DNA of 64,000 bases from CBDVBE01 sp964543525. Lineage in GTDB: Bacteria; Fibrobacterota; Chitinivibrionia; Chitinivibrionales; JANQEN01. Both the position numbers and the translations under genes were made by a program. The stretch is taken from contig CAZIYW010000006.1 of assembly GCA_964543525.1 (NCBI GenBank), forward strand, positions 24,516 through 88,515. The letters run 5' to 3'. The stretch's first letter is position 1, and the number at the start of each line of letters is the position of its first letter. The notes under the pieces are model-generated. The model had not been told where the DNA came from. It was given only the letters and a program-made list of their open reading frames with translations, and ran no database searches. This document shows, piece after piece, positions 16,866 to 26,400 of this stretch.

Positions 16866-19637
16866 AATAACCTTTTCGTCGCCCAGACTGTTCAGGATAC
16901 TGTTCACCTTGACTTTTACCGAATATAACGTATTGTCAAGGGTGTCAAAAAAGGTATCGAAGTTACCCTGCAGCCGCTGAAGGTATTCAATGAGACTCTC
17001 TGTTTGTGAAGCATTCAAATTGAAGAATTTATATTTATCTTTCTCCTCCATCAACCGGGTAACGGTATGTTTCAGGGAACCCAATGCCTCCACATTTTTA
17101 AGCGTATGATCCATGTTGCCAAGGATACCAATCAGATAACGATACTCTTCCTGCAGCTCTTTACGGAATTCCTCCTTTTGTTCTTCCTTTGCCCGCTTCA
17201 GGTTTTCACGCATCTTTTCGCTAAATGACGCCTCCACTCTGCCGGTAATTTCTTCCACTGTTTCCTTATATATATCTTTCTTCACCTGCTCTATAACGGC
17301 AGGCATTTCATTCCGGGCAATATTTTTCAATGCCTCCTTACGCAGTGTCTCATACTCCTGTTCAGTAATCAGTTTCTTCTGCTGCGCTCTTATATGCTCC
17401 AATTCTTCTTCCTGAATACGTTTTTTCTCTTTATCTCTTATTGAATAATACACCTCTTCCTTAATAACCTCTATTTCCTCAGGCGTTACCCGTTGTTGAA
17501 GCTGTTGCACGATTTTCTCTCTTACGAGGGTATACAGAGTGTCTTTTTCCTTCTCTTCAAGCTCTTTTCGAATCAACTCAGACAGCTCATTTCGCATTGC
17601 ATCGGTAATAGTCTCCAATTCCTCCTCGCGGATTTTCCCCCGAATCTCTTCAACCAGCTTATCATGCTCTTCCTGCTCAATAGCAACCGTATCCTGCTCA
17701 GCCAACCTTTTCGCAATAGACTCTCGAGCCTTATTCCGTTCCTCCTCAAGCAGATCGTTAAATTCATTATTTTTAATTATCGCAACAGCATCCTGCCTGA
17801 TACGTTCACGTTCACTCTTCAGAATATCCTCTTGCTGTGTCGCAAGCAACTCTTCACGCACCTGAACAGTAATTTTCTCCCGTTCCTCAGATACTATCCG
17901 CTCATACTCTTTCTGTTTTATCTCTTCCCCTGCTTCCTCTTCAACCATTTTCCGTACCTGCGTATAGAGCGCATCATACTCAGTGTCGTGCAGTGTCTTT
18001 CGAATCTCTTCAACCATTTCTTTTCGGAGTCCGGCACGTATTATGTCTTTTTGATCGCGTTCCAATTCCCTCACCAGACGATCCTTTAACTCCTCCTCAA
18101 GTTCACGAGTCAGGGATTCGGTTCTCTCCTCCGTTACCTTCTTTTCAATCCGCTCTTTGAGTTCCCGTCGTGCATTCTCTTCAAGCTCCTGCCGAAGTTC
18201 CCCATTTATACGGTTGCCGATCTCTTCGATATATTGTCGGGTTACCTCCTCTTCAAGGCGCTCGGATTCATCGGCCTGTAACCGATCTTTGATTCTCTGT
18301 TTTAACTGTTCCCGTACTTCCTGTTCATAATCACCGGCGTGCTCTTTCTCAACCTGCTCCCGAATCTGCGTTTCCAATTTTTCAGTAAAGAATTCCCGCA
18401 TCTGGTTCCTGACCGATGCTCGTATGGAATCACCCTCGTTCTTTTTTATTGAGGTATATATCTCTTTTCGTATCTGCTCTCTGACTTGTTTTTCTATCTC
18501 TTCAGATTCATTTTCTAAAATGCCGTTTCGTACTTCTTCCTTGATTTCATCGAGCACCACCTCACGTATTTTATCTTTCTCCTGTTCTGCAATGTGCTCC
18601 CGTTCTTTCGCTTCAAAAACAACAATTCCTTCATCTTCGCCCCCTTCCCCTTCAGTCCCAGTAATTGCTTCACCATGACTAAGTTCCTCATCAGCCACAG
18701 GGATTGCGTTCTGCTCAGGGGTCTCCCGGCTCGCCGCGGGTATATCATCTTTATCCAGTTCGAAATCGTCCCGACGGTGCGGATGAAAAAACAGGAAGAA
18801 AATAATAATCAAAGCAAACAGGATACCTCCTGCAATTGCTATAATCTTTTTCGTCTTCAGCGGGATATCAATTTTTTCCCGTGACCGAGTATCAGTCCGA
18901 ACAGCGCCTGTTTTCCGCTTTATAGTATCCTTCAGGTCAGCACTGTCCTTTTCCGCGGCAGTAACCACCGGCGCTGCAGCTGAATCACTTTCTTTACTTA
19001 CCGGCACCCTGACGGTAAATATTTCCCGCCCGTTAATTTCAACGGGGTATTCCTTATATTGTTCAGTCTTTCGCCAGAAAAACTGGAAAAAGGCCCTGTC
19101 CCTGTGAATACATTGTGCAGAACCGCTGTAACGTTTGGCGATTTTATTTAGAAATTCCATGACATCAAGCTGTAATACTACCACACCGCCAAATCGTGTG
19201 CCGCCGCTGCTCTTCTCAATACGGATTGGTTTGCTCCAGGTAAGAAGCGTTTTTTTATTTACCGTTTCAAGCGCGCCGTAAAATGATTTTTTTGTCCTTG
19301 CGGGAACCGTATACCACTCTTTCTGAGAAACATCCCGATATCGTTGTCCCGGTTCACCTTCAGAAACAGTTTCGTTTACCAGGATCCCTTTCGAATTGGT
19401 TCTGATAAGCCGGTAAAAGTAGGAGTGCTTTTTTATAAGAATTTCAAAGAGGCGGTCCGTTGGAGGAACCTCTTTCATGCTGATTTCAGGCTCCTCCATT
19501 ATTGTCTCGAACAGAAAATCAACCTTCGTAAAATATTTTTCAATAACAGCTTTAATTTCTTCCGACGATTCTGAAGGAAAAACGGGGTTAAAGAGACAAC
19601 TTATTACGAGATAAAAAGTGAGGAATAGTTTATTCAT
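16857..19637 (-). CDS. Cache-like sensor, one TM helix and a very long coiled coil
   Basis: This protein is about 926 residues. I use the ATG ending at 19637 (MNKLFLTFYLVISCLF), with a GGTGAAGAG site before it; a frame extends 15 codons further. After the signal peptide, residues about 25-200 resemble a Cache/PDC ligand-binding domain (FYRLIRTNSKGILVNETVSE, VSQKEWYTVPA, LLTWSKPI). A low-complexity stretch precedes a membrane helix at about 262-280 (IIAIAGGILFALIIIFFLFF). From about 355 to 900 the chain is almost all E, R, K, I, L and Q in heptad-like order, interpretable as a long cytoplasmic coiled coil. No HAMP, kinase, cyclase or methyl-accepting signature is visible. It could be a sensory scaffold or structural filament. 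Confidence 0.85.
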   Translation of the reverse strand: MNKLFLTFYLVISCLFNPVFPSESSEEIKAVIEKYFTKVDFLFETIMEEPEISMKEVPPTDRLFEILIKKHSYFYRLIRTNSKGILVNETVSEGEPGQRYRDVSQKEWYTVPARTKKSFYGALETVNKKTLLTWSKPIRIEKSSGGTRFGGVVVLQLDVMEFLNKIAKRYSGSAQCIHRDRAFFQFFWRKTEQYKEYPVEINGREIFTVRVPVSKESDSAAAPVVTAAEKDSADLKDTIKRKTGAVRTDTRSREKIDIPLKTKKIIAIAGGILFALIIIFFLFFHPHRRDDFELDKDDIPAASRETPEQNAIPVADEELSHGEAITGTEGEGGEDEGIVVFEAKEREHIAEQEKDKIREVVLDEIKEEVRNGILENESEEIEKQVREQIRKEIYTSIKKNEGDSIRASVRNQMREFFTEKLETQIREQVEKEHAGDYEQEVREQLKQRIKDRLQADESERLEEEVTRQYIEEIGNRINGELRQELEENARRELKERIEKKVTEERTESLTRELEEELKDRLVRELERDQKDIIRAGLRKEMVEEIRKTLHDTEYDALYTQVRKMVEEEAGEEIKQKEYERIVSEEREKITVQVREELLATQQEDILKSERERIRQDAVAIIKNNEFNDLLEEERNKARESIAKRLAEQDTVAIEQEEHDKLVEEIRGKIREEELETITDAMRNELSELIRKELEEKEKDTLYTLVREKIVQQLQQRVTPEEIEVIKEEVYYSIRDKEKKRIQEEELEHIRAQQKKLITEQEYETLRKEALKNIARNEMPAVIEQVKKDIYKETVEEITGRVEASFSEKMRENLKRAKEEQKEEFRKELQEEYRYLIGILGNMDHTLKNVEALGSLKHTVTRLMEEKDKYKFFNLNASQTESLIEYLQRLQGNFDTFFDTLDNTLYSVKVKVNSILNSLGDEKVIPE

Positions 19638-19817
19638 ACACTCTTCACCGTTACGAGTGGCGTAAACAATGTTTTTATTCAATATACTATGATGTTACAC
19701 GAGAACCTAATGACGTTTTCCGGTAAACAACCGGTTCTACCTATACCCTCAGTATATCATTGCTCTATCCGAGTATCAAGGGTTACTCCCGGGAGAGGTG
19801 TCGTTACCGGTCGAGCA

Positions 19818-20795
19818 CTAAATCTGCCGTATTGTTTTGAAATGCACTTTTGCAATTTCCGCTATTCTTTCTTTTCCATACCTTTGCGTAAACTTTTTTG
19901 CCGCTGAAACGACCTGCGGGCCCGCACCGAATGGTAGCTTGATAGTATACCGTTCCTGCAGACTGTCTATTTTTTTTTCAAAGGTATCACGGGCAAGTAT
20001 TGATGCTGCGGCTACGGCGGTATTTGACTCAGCCCGGGGTCGCTGAATAAGATTGAAATGCTTCATCGATGATAACGCGTTTCTAATATACGTTTCATTG
20101 CCAAACTGGTCTGAAACCGCTCCATCAGGCGTATCGTCCTTTTCAGAACCCCATACGTCAATAAGATTCTCAATTACCCGTGCATGTCCCCAGGCGAGAA
20201 ATCGATTGAGATTTTTAAATTTCTCATACAGTTCATTATATTTACGGTTTGACGGCGCAACAATTGAAATGTGCTTTGCATAGTTCTTATGCAATGAATC
20301 GGCAATACTCTTCACTTGTCGCGACGATAACTTCTTACTGTCGGTCACACCGAGATGTATGATATCTTTCTCAATCTCCCTGGTAATGTAAAAGCCGGCT
20401 ATGACCAATGGGCCGAAGAAATCACCTTTACCGGATTCATCGGTACCTATCCACCGCTTCATTGCCGTTTCCCGTGGATCTATTTTCTCTTTCGTTATAC
20501 CGGGTATGTCGATGCTGTTTTCGCGCAATAGTACAATCGCCTTCTTTGAAGTATCATTACCGGAATTATCTACAAAGGAAAAACCCTTTTTTCTGGAATA
20601 ATAGATAGTAATCAGGCCGTTCTCCCCCTGTCCCTCAAGCAGCAGCTGGGTACCGTATGGTATCATCTGCTTGAGATAAACCATAATACCGGCACGGTTA
20701 ATTTCAAGGAGGGCTTTTTTTATGAGCGTCTGAATCTGTTCGATCTCGGAGTAGATCAGCGTGCTCTCTTCACTTTTTTCCGTAATATCAGTCAT
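19818..20795 (-). CDS. rnhC: Ribonuclease HIII
   Basis: This 325-residue enzyme cleaves RNA in RNA-DNA hybrids in the cytoplasm. The first about 105 residues form the TBP-like substrate-binding domain that separates HIII from HII (GIMVYLKQMIPYGTQLLLEG, ITIYYSRKKGFSF). The catalytic DEDD set is visible: D119 and E120 in GTDESGKGDFFGPL, the aspartate of VSDQFG, and the RAESNTAVAAASILAR segment. Length and order match known RNase HIII proteins. It is a single gene, with no start ambiguity. Confidence 0.95.
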   Translation of the reverse strand: MTDITEKSEESTLIYSEIEQIQTLIKKALLEINRAGIMVYLKQMIPYGTQLLLEGQGENGLITIYYSRKKGFSFVDNSGNDTSKKAIVLLRENSIDIPGITKEKIDPRETAMKRWIGTDESGKGDFFGPLVIAGFYITREIEKDIIHLGVTDSKKLSSRQVKSIADSLHKNYAKHISIVAPSNRKYNELYEKFKNLNRFLAWGHARVIENLIDVWGSEKDDTPDGAVSDQFGNETYIRNALSSMKHFNLIQRPRAESNTAVAAASILARDTFEKKIDSLQERYTIKLPFGAGPQVVSAAKKFTQRYGKERIAEIAKVHFKTIRQI

Positions 20796-21005
20796 ATTCT
20801 CTCAATAAACAGGGATATTTGATAAAAGTAATATGTTTTGAAGATAAAACATGGAACCATATATTGTATATTTATTAGTTTCTTATTTACATAACTATTT
20901 CACAACTGTTTATTTCGATTGAGATTTATGATTAAGATCAGGATTAGGATTACGATCGTGATTATGAGAATGAGGTTTAGAACGCGGGTGTAAAGGAAAC
21001 GGTGT

Positions 21006-22109
21006 ATGCTGAAAAAGAAATTCGAGAAACTGCTGAAACCGGCGGATATCAAGATCAATGGAAAACGTCCCTGGGATATTACTGTGCACAATGATTCCTT
21101 TTATTCCAGGTTACTTCTGGGATCGCTGGGATTTGGCGAGTCCTACATGGAGGGATTATGGGATTGTGAGCAGCTCGATTCCATGTTCTGCCGTCTTGTT
21201 AAGTCCTCGGTCGATTCACAAACAATACGACTCGATAAAATCCTTATGGATATTGCAGGGAAACTGGTTAACCTGCAGACCAGGTCCCGGTCGAAAAAGG
21301 TAGCGGAAATTCACTATGATCTCGGCAACGATTTTTACCGTACAATGCTCGATCCCTATATGCAGTATACCTGCGGATACTGGGCACATGCTGATACCCT
21401 CAGCGATGCGCAGCGGGACAAACTCGATCTTGTCTGCAGAAAATTGCATTTACAGCCAAAAGAAAAGGTGCTCGAAATGGGTTGCGGCTGGGGCGGCTTT
21501 GCCCGATTTGCGGCTGAACACTACGGTTGCCATGTCACGGCCGTTAACATTTCAAAAGAGCAGGTTGCCTATGCACGCACATTCTGTAAAGGCCTCCCGG
21601 TGAAAATCGTTCACAGCGATTACCGTGATGTCAAAGGACAGTATGACAAGGTTGTCAGTATCGGTATGCTTGAGCATGTGGGGTATAAAAATTACGAAGC
21701 TTTTACGAAACATGTGTTTAATTGTCTGAAACCGGGCAGTATTGCGCTGATTCACTCAATTGGCAACAATACCTCATCGGTTTCACAGGATCCCTGGCTG
21801 GACAAATACATTTTCCCCGGCTCAAAATGCCCTTCAATCCGCCAGATTGCCGAAGCGGGCGAACCGTATCTGATCATGGAAGACTTGCATAATTTCGGTA
21901 CGGATTATGACCGTACCCTCATGGCATGGTACGACAATTTTATCGCGCACTGGCCGCAGTTTGAAAGCACCTACGGCAAACGCTTTTTCCGGATGTGGTC
22001 CTACTACCTGCTCATGTGCGCCGGGCTGTTCCGTGCCCGTAAAACCCAGCTCTGGCAGATTGTTTTTTCCCGCGGTGGTGTTGAAGGAGGGTATCGATCG
22101 ATTCGGTAG
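21006..22109 (+). CDS. Cyclopropane-fatty-acyl-phospholipid synthase family methyltransferase
   Basis: This 367-residue AdoMet-dependent enzyme acts on unsaturated acyl chains of membrane phospholipids. The AdoMet site is VLEMGCGWGGFARFA (about 155-169). The IHYDLGNDFY motif (102-111), YTCGYW, and the catalytic-region motif VSIGMLEHVG are present. The C-terminal LFRARKTQLWQIVFSR matches the Cfa family. AAGGAA lies upstream of the ATG. Its end overlaps the start of an FAD oxidoreductase gene. Methyltransferases paired this way make 10-methylene then 10-methyl branched fatty acids (BfaB/TmsB type), so the product may be a methyl branch and not a ring. Sequence alone cannot separate these. Confidence 0.9.
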   Translation: MLKKKFEKLLKPADIKINGKRPWDITVHNDSFYSRLLLGSLGFGESYMEGLWDCEQLDSMFCRLVKSSVDSQTIRLDKILMDIAGKLVNLQTRSRSKKVAEIHYDLGNDFYRTMLDPYMQYTCGYWAHADTLSDAQRDKLDLVCRKLHLQPKEKVLEMGCGWGGFARFAAEHYGCHVTAVNISKEQVAYARTFCKGLPVKIVHSDYRDVKGQYDKVVSIGMLEHVGYKNYEAFTKHVFNCLKPGSIALIHSIGNNTSSVSQDPWLDKYIFPGSKCPSIRQIAEAGEPYLIMEDLHNFGTDYDRTLMAWYDNFIAHWPQFESTYGKRFFRMWSYYLLMCAGLFRARKTQLWQIVFSRGGVEGGYRSIR

Positions 22110-23425
22110 CACAGTATGAACGGAAAAAGGAGGCGCTTGCAGCGCAGCTGAAACAGGCCGACGGTGCAGTGGGCCTTAATAAACGTGATTCAAATCTCTT
22201 CCGTGAACGCCACCGGCGGAAACATACCCGCCTTGACGTACGAGATCTGAATCGGGTAATCGCCATTGATACTGAGAATCAGCTCGCCCGGGTTGAAGGT
22301 ATGACGCCGTATGACGCGGTGGTAGATGCCGCTCTTCCCCATGGTCTTATGCCCTGCGTGGTACCCGAGCTCAAGTCAATCACGGTCGGCGGCGCGATAA
22401 GCGGCGTGGGCATTGAATCGTCTTCCTTTAAATACGGATTCGTGCATGAAACCGTGGAAACAATGGATATTCTGCTCAGTGACGGCAGAGTTGTCACCGC
22501 TACAAAGACAAATGAATACCATGATCTTTTTTTCGGTTTTCCCAACTCATACGGCACTCTTGGTTATATTCTCAGCGCCGTAATCAGGCTGATACCGGTA
22601 AAGCCATTCGTAAAGCTGACCCATATTCGCTTTAACGATATCGAGGAATATTTCAACACCGTTAAATCACGCTGCCGTGAATCATACGATTTCATAGATG
22701 GCGTTGTTTTTGCGGAAAAGGAGCTTTACCTTACTCTCGGACAGTTTACCGATTCGGCGCCATATACAAGCGACTATACGGCAATGCAGATTTACTATAA
22801 ATCGATCCGCACCCGCGATACCGATTATCTCTCAACCCGTGATTATATCTGGCGCTGGGATTCCGACTGGTTCTGGTGCTCACGGGTATTCGGCGTGCAG
22901 CATCCTCTCATCAGAGCTCTTTTCGGCAAACGTATTCTGAACTCCCGATTTTACATGAAACTGGGACGGATTAATAAACGGTTGCAATTTCTTTCAACGA
23001 TAAAAAAACTGTTCCGTATACAAACCGAATCGATTATCCAGGACGTTGAGGTACCGATAGAGCATGCTGCCGATTATCTGCGTTTTCAGCTAAAAGTAAT
23101 CCCGGTCACACCGGTATGGATATGCCCCATGCAATCGACCGCACAACAATTCGATTTATATATCACCAAACCGGAAAGCCTGTATATCAATTTCGGTTTC
23201 TGGCAGATAATCAAATCGACCCATCCTGCGGGATACTTTAACAAACTGATTGAAGAGAAGGTTGAAACGCTCCGGGGGAGAAAGTCACTCTACTCAGAAT
23301 CATATTACCCCGAGGAGAAATTCTGGGAACTCTACAATAAAGAGGCATACTTCACGCTGAAGGAGAAGTATGACAAACGGGGGATGTTTAAAAATCTCTA
23401 TCAGAAGTGTGTGTTGAAAAGATAG
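22097..23425 (+). CDS. FAD-binding oxidoreductase (BfaA/TmsA or DHCR24-like)
   Basis: This is a flavoenzyme with an N-terminal PCMH-type FAD domain. Conserved stretches are VIAIDTENQLARVEGM, LKSITVGGAISGVGIES, FVHETVETMDILLSDG and FFGFPNSYGTLGYI. The C-terminal part (IQDVEVPIEHAADYLRF, FWELYNKEAYF) resembles sterol delta-24 reductase-like enzymes. The only standard start is GTG at 22169, but the frame is open back to 22085, and the upstream residues (YERKKEALAAQLKQADGAVG) fit the family's N-terminus. A perfect AAGGAGG at 22084-22090 sits six bases before an ATC at 22097, which I take as the likely start. The overlap with the methyltransferase gene supports joint work, probably reducing a 10-methylene acyl chain to 10-methyl. 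Confidence 0.82.
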   Translation: MDSVAQYERKKEALAAQLKQADGAVGLNKRDSNLFRERHRRKHTRLDVRDLNRVIAIDTENQLARVEGMTPYDAVVDAALPHGLMPCVVPELKSITVGGAISGVGIESSSFKYGFVHETVETMDILLSDGRVVTATKTNEYHDLFFGFPNSYGTLGYILSAVIRLIPVKPFVKLTHIRFNDIEEYFNTVKSRCRESYDFIDGVVFAEKELYLTLGQFTDSAPYTSDYTAMQIYYKSIRTRDTDYLSTRDYIWRWDSDWFWCSRVFGVQHPLIRALFGKRILNSRFYMKLGRINKRLQFLSTIKKLFRIQTESIIQDVEVPIEHAADYLRFQLKVIPVTPVWICPMQSTAQQFDLYITKPESLYINFGFWQIIKSTHPAGYFNKLIEEKVETLRGRKSLYSESYYPEEKFWELYNKEAYFTLKEKYDKRGMFKNLYQKCVLKR

Positions 23426-23433
23426 TGCTTTTT

Positions 23434-26400
23434 CTATTTATTGTTCTTAATCCCAATCACTGTCTTATATTTTTTCGGTTTCACACCGATACCATTGCGT
23501 ACCGTTACGATACACAGATAGGTCCCCTGTCCGACAAACCGTCCGTATTTGTTTCTGGTATCCCACACCGCACACCATGCCTGCTTTGATTCATGCTTGT
23601 TGTAATTCAGCGGCACCTGTTCCAGTAAAAGATTTCCCACGGCGTCAAATACTGACATCTCAGCGGATATTGAATCGGGATTATTGACATAGCCGAACGG
23701 TATCAGCAGGACTGCCATATCATTTTCTGCAGGTGCACCAGCGTCCTCAAGCGTCGCTGAAATATTATATCCGTCGGAGCTGTTCCACACCTGTGCTTTT
23801 TCAACCATTTTCTCACCGGCGCCGAACGGGTTGGGATAGACAACTATATCAAAAACATATTCGTAGGGCATGACAATTAACGGTACCGGCCGCGTAGCCA
23901 ATGATTGCGTCACCGGATTCATATCCTTGATTCCGGTCTGCGCCTGAACCCAGAGGGAATCGCCGGTTATCGGAAAGTACTGTCTCGAATCTTTAAGCAC
24001 CGTATCAACCTTAAACACCATCACTTTACCTGCAGCCTGGGTAATGAGCTGCGACTCCATTTCCATACTGAACTGCTCACTGATTACCGTATGAAACAGG
24101 AATGGCTCCGGCCACGCTGACGAGCTGGTTGACGGTACCTCGATTTTCTCGGAAAAGGTCACTTCAAGTGTATCAGGTACATCATCATCGACATTATCCG
24201 GACCGATGAGCGCAGGCCGGAACAGGCCTCGTGTCGCAACCGGCGCCAGACTGTCGGCTATGGGTACTTCACCGGCAAGAACAATCACACTGTTACCGAT
24301 TTTTGTTCCCTGCGTTACCTTGAAAATATCATTATCATCAACAGCGGTGTTGGGATCCACACCTGACTGGGATACACGGACCTCAAATCCATCAGCTGTG
24401 GCTGTAAAGCTTGCCGCAGTAAGTGCTGCAAAGGAACGATGGCCCGGCAAAGCAATGTTAGCCGCAAGATCGGTAAAGATAAAAGCATCCGGCACTGCAT
24501 TCATCCTCACCCTGATAAGGTCGATAAAACCATCTGGCCGGGCGTCAGTTTCCAGATACACTGCTGAAACGATGCTGTATGCATTATATACACTGAGTGG
24601 ACGTTTGATATTATTTACGACACTCTGTTCTACGCCCTGTGCGTCATTGACATTATTACCTGCATAAATCCAAATTGAATCTCCTGAAGAGGGTGTTATA
24701 TTATCAGTAAAATTCACCACATAAAATGTCACCTTGTTGCTGTCATTAAGCACTTCGGAGACCTCGACAAGATACTCCGGATCAGCCGATGTCCAGAACT
24801 TAAATGGGTGTTTCTCCGAAATACCGCTCATGTCTTCAGAGAAATACACAATGAGTGTATCACTGACACTTATAGAATTAAAGCTGTAATAGTCAGCCTC
24901 GTAGATCACCGCTCCCATCCCGTCCGAAATGGTAATATCCGATGTCTCCATCGTACCGGTCTTCTCGTTAGGCTGGGTAATCGTTGCCTGTCCCCAGGCC
25001 GCACCTTTGGAAGTCACATATTGTTTTAATGTATACCCCGTTACTTTCCAGCCGATTTTGACACCTTCAAAAATGTTGAAAGCAGAGCCGTCTACAGTCA
25101 TTGTAACCGGTGAGCCGTTACTCGCAAGCCACGTAAAAGTAAAGGTCATGGTATCAAGATCCACCTGCTTGACACTCTTGTTCATGGTCATGACAATACT
25201 GTCCATGGTTCCCTCACCGTCAACATCAAGGTATTTACCGTCAACCACTTTATAAGTGCCTTTCAGTAAAATTACAACAACCTCCTGATTATTGGACAGT
25301 GGCGGGTTATGCTTGTCATCGGCAGGATAAAATGCCTGATCTATAAGTCCGCTGTTGTGGATAAGGTTAACCTTGTCACCCTCCTTAACCGTATTGGCAG
25401 CAAAAGAGAAGCGCCAGACCATGGAGGCATTATCCTCCTTATCGGCTGTGAGTGAGGTCACAGCCGTGCCATTGACATTCAGGTACTGATGATTGGCAGC
25501 CAGATTCTCTGCAACCGGCTCGGTAAAAGTGACTACCAGCGTGTCGGGATCTCCGGTGTTCTCTTTTTCAAGGAGTACCGCGTTAATCAGAGCCGGGCCG
25601 ACACTGTCGATAATATCACCCTTAATCATGATGCTCTCCGGAAAATCAAGCTCGGCGTTGCCTTCACCCTCACCGGAAGTTGTATTATCATCAATGATAA
25701 AACTCTTGCTGAAAATGGCAACATTTGGATCCGCAACAGTCGCAGTAGTAAAATTGCCCTTCTGGGGCCAGGAATAGCGTATTTCCTCGCAGTCGCCCGG
25801 CTGATATGCCGAATCGGAGGTTCCTGTCTGTATGGTAATGGTTATTTTATCACCCATCCCGTCGCCCCGGGTATCCCTGATATAGCCGATACCCCACCGC
25901 GGTTCCTTGTTACCAATCTTTTTAAGCGGCACAAACTGGTTAATACTCAGCGGCGGATTATTAACTGTATCAACCACACCACTGGTATGGACTATATTCA
26001 CCGAATCCTTGTCACCCACCGTACCGGCAGGAAAAATAAACATCCACCGAGTTCCGCTGATAAGACTCGCCTCAGTCGACACCGTTGCCACCGGGGTGTT
26101 ATTACCAATCTTAAAATTCAGGTATGCGGTATTTGCACTCAGGTTCTCCTTTATCTTTTCAGTAAAGGTGATATAAAGTGTATCGGGAACACCGCTGACA
26201 CCGGGAATATTGTACACTGCACCGACTCCGTTACTGGAATCGATAGCAGGGCCTATTCTGTCAAGCATATCTCCGGCATAGCTGCTCGTTGCTGAGGGAT
26301 AGTCAAAGGCGACCTTACCCAGTCCGGCGCCATCGGTTATCGTATTGTCGGCAATAGCAAGACTGTAATTCCCTACCGTCACATTGGCGATATCGGCGTC

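Noticed and set aside
17493..18089. 198-residue plus-strand frame, rich in leucine and phenylalanine
   Set aside because: It is the antisense reading of the E/K/R-rich coiled coil, whose composition creates long open shadows.
25489..26295. 268-residue plus-strand frame inside the giant repeat protein
   Set aside because: Antisense to clear repeat modules with conserved strands; no recognisable protein features.
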